Assembly: GCF_004761875.1 (NCBI RefSeq)
Contig: NZ_SJEY01000004.1
Location: forward strand, 1-64,000
Direction of reading: 5' to 3'
Source of the DNA: Roseovarius aestuariivivens
Lineage (GTDB): Bacteria; Pseudomonadota; Alphaproteobacteria; Rhodobacterales; Rhodobacteraceae
Length of the DNA: 64,000 nucleotides
The position numbers and the translations under genes were made by a program. The notes below the pieces were generated by a model. That model searched no databases and was not told the origin of the DNA. It saw only the letters and a list, made by a program, of their open reading frames with translations. Positions 63,712 through 64,000 of this stretch are shown here, in pieces (positions within the stretch are counted from its first letter, which is position 1; each line of letters starts with the position of its first letter).

Positions 63712-64000
63712 ATGACGAACCCGCTTCTGACCGATTGGTCCACGCCTTTCGACATCGCCCCCTTCGACCAGATCACCGACGCCCATTTCGAGCCCGCGCT
63801 GGAAGAGGCGCTGACCGAGGCCCGGGCCGAGATCGCCGCCATCGGCGCCAACGACGCCCCGCCCAGTTTCGGCAACACCATCGAAGCGCTGGAGGCGGCG
63901 GGCAAGACGCTGGACCGGGTGCTGTCGGTTTTCTTCACCGTGGCGGGCGCGGACAGCAACCCCAAGCGACAGGAACTGCAGCGGGCCTTTTCCCCCAGGC
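63712..64000 (+). CDS. M3-family oligopeptidase, N-terminal part
   Basis: The first 96 residues run off the right edge. The N-terminus NPLLTDWSTPFDIAPFDQIT and HFEPALEEALTEARAEIAAI are typical of peptidyl-dipeptidase Dcp and oligopeptidase A, zinc peptidases with a HEFGH motif much later in the chain, which is outside the window. AAAGGAAAG precedes the ATG. Which subfamily it belongs to cannot be decided from this part. Confidence 0.85.
   Translation, partial: MTNPLLTDWSTPFDIAPFDQITDAHFEPALEEALTEARAEIAAIGANDAPPSFGNTIEALEAAGKTLDRVLSVFFTVAGADSNPKRQELQRAFSPR

Overview
The window is about 64 kb of GC-rich chromosome that reads as an alphaproteobacterium of the Rhodobacterales (Roseobacter group). 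This rests on gene content and order: an RpoHII-type sigma-32, an HvrA-like H-NS protein, a betaine ABC operon with a DUF1989-GcvT fusion, CtrA-like TTAACCAT boxes, the clusters rsfS-rlmH-gpmI-envC-ctpA and rsmI/yraN/lpoA-like next to glnD-murJ, and a repeated 88-bp GC-hairpin element at gene ends. The species is not identified. I see no rRNA, tRNA, CRISPR array, insertion sequence or prophage, and no gene-free stretch longer than 300 bases.

Layout. 1-9 kb: the end of a glutathione-dependent formaldehyde dehydrogenase gene, a Cys-His-Asp lipoprotein, a YghU-type glutathione transferase, a NYN nuclease-like protein, dapA, a soluble lytic transglycosylase, a DMT transporter, and a divergent pair encoding the two halves of MnmC. 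9-13.8 kb: a two-gene AmmeMemoRadiSam locus (fused MEMO-AMMECR1 and a divergent radical SAM protein), an FMN reductase, a LysR regulator and a DUF4399 protein. 13.8-23.7 kb: a FadH-like reductase, then a glycine-betaine type ABC operon (binding protein, ATPase, double permease) ending in a DUF1989-GcvT fusion, with a divergent LysR gene. 23.8-30.8 kb: UspA, an FGE-fold protein, a K+ channel-like protein, PhzF, a deacetylase-like enzyme, MscS, a flavodoxin-reductase-like protein, a DUF2975/XRE pair and a lipoprotein. 30.8-35.9 kb: a housekeeping run for ribosome silencing, rRNA methylation, glycolysis and cell-wall hydrolase control. 36-43 kb: a DgcA-like demethylase with an aminotransferase, a LOV blue-light histidine kinase, two VOC proteins, an H-NS homologue and cysK. 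43-56.9 kb: trpS, a pseudo-rhomboid, a PLD enzyme, murJ, glnD, an LpoA-like protein, rsmI, yraN, gshB, a hydrolase and comM. 57-64 kb: a glutathione transferase, cobC/cobU, rpoH, a ChaN-like protein, coaBC, dut, a membrane-anchored MoeB/ThiF protein and the start of an M3 peptidase gene.

How parts fit together. The ABC importer, its co-oriented DUF1989-GcvT enzyme and, 17 kb away, the DgcA-like flavoenzyme all point to uptake and stepwise demethylation of methylated amines or sulfonium compounds, with one-carbon units probably passed to tetrahydrofolate. Formaldehyde from flavin-dependent demethylation could be handled by the glutathione-dependent dehydrogenase at the left edge and the nearby glutathione genes. 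This link is inferred from content, not shown. The cell-wall genes (slt, envC-like, ctpA, murJ, lpoA-like) are spread over several unlinked groups.

Points most worth a second look: the DUF1989-GcvT fusion in the transporter operon, the divergent AmmeMemoRadiSam genes, a rhomboid that has lost its Ser and His, the 88-bp repeats that begin at stop codons, CtrA-like boxes before comM, and an 11-bp-phased GTACAC triplet before the FadH-like gene.
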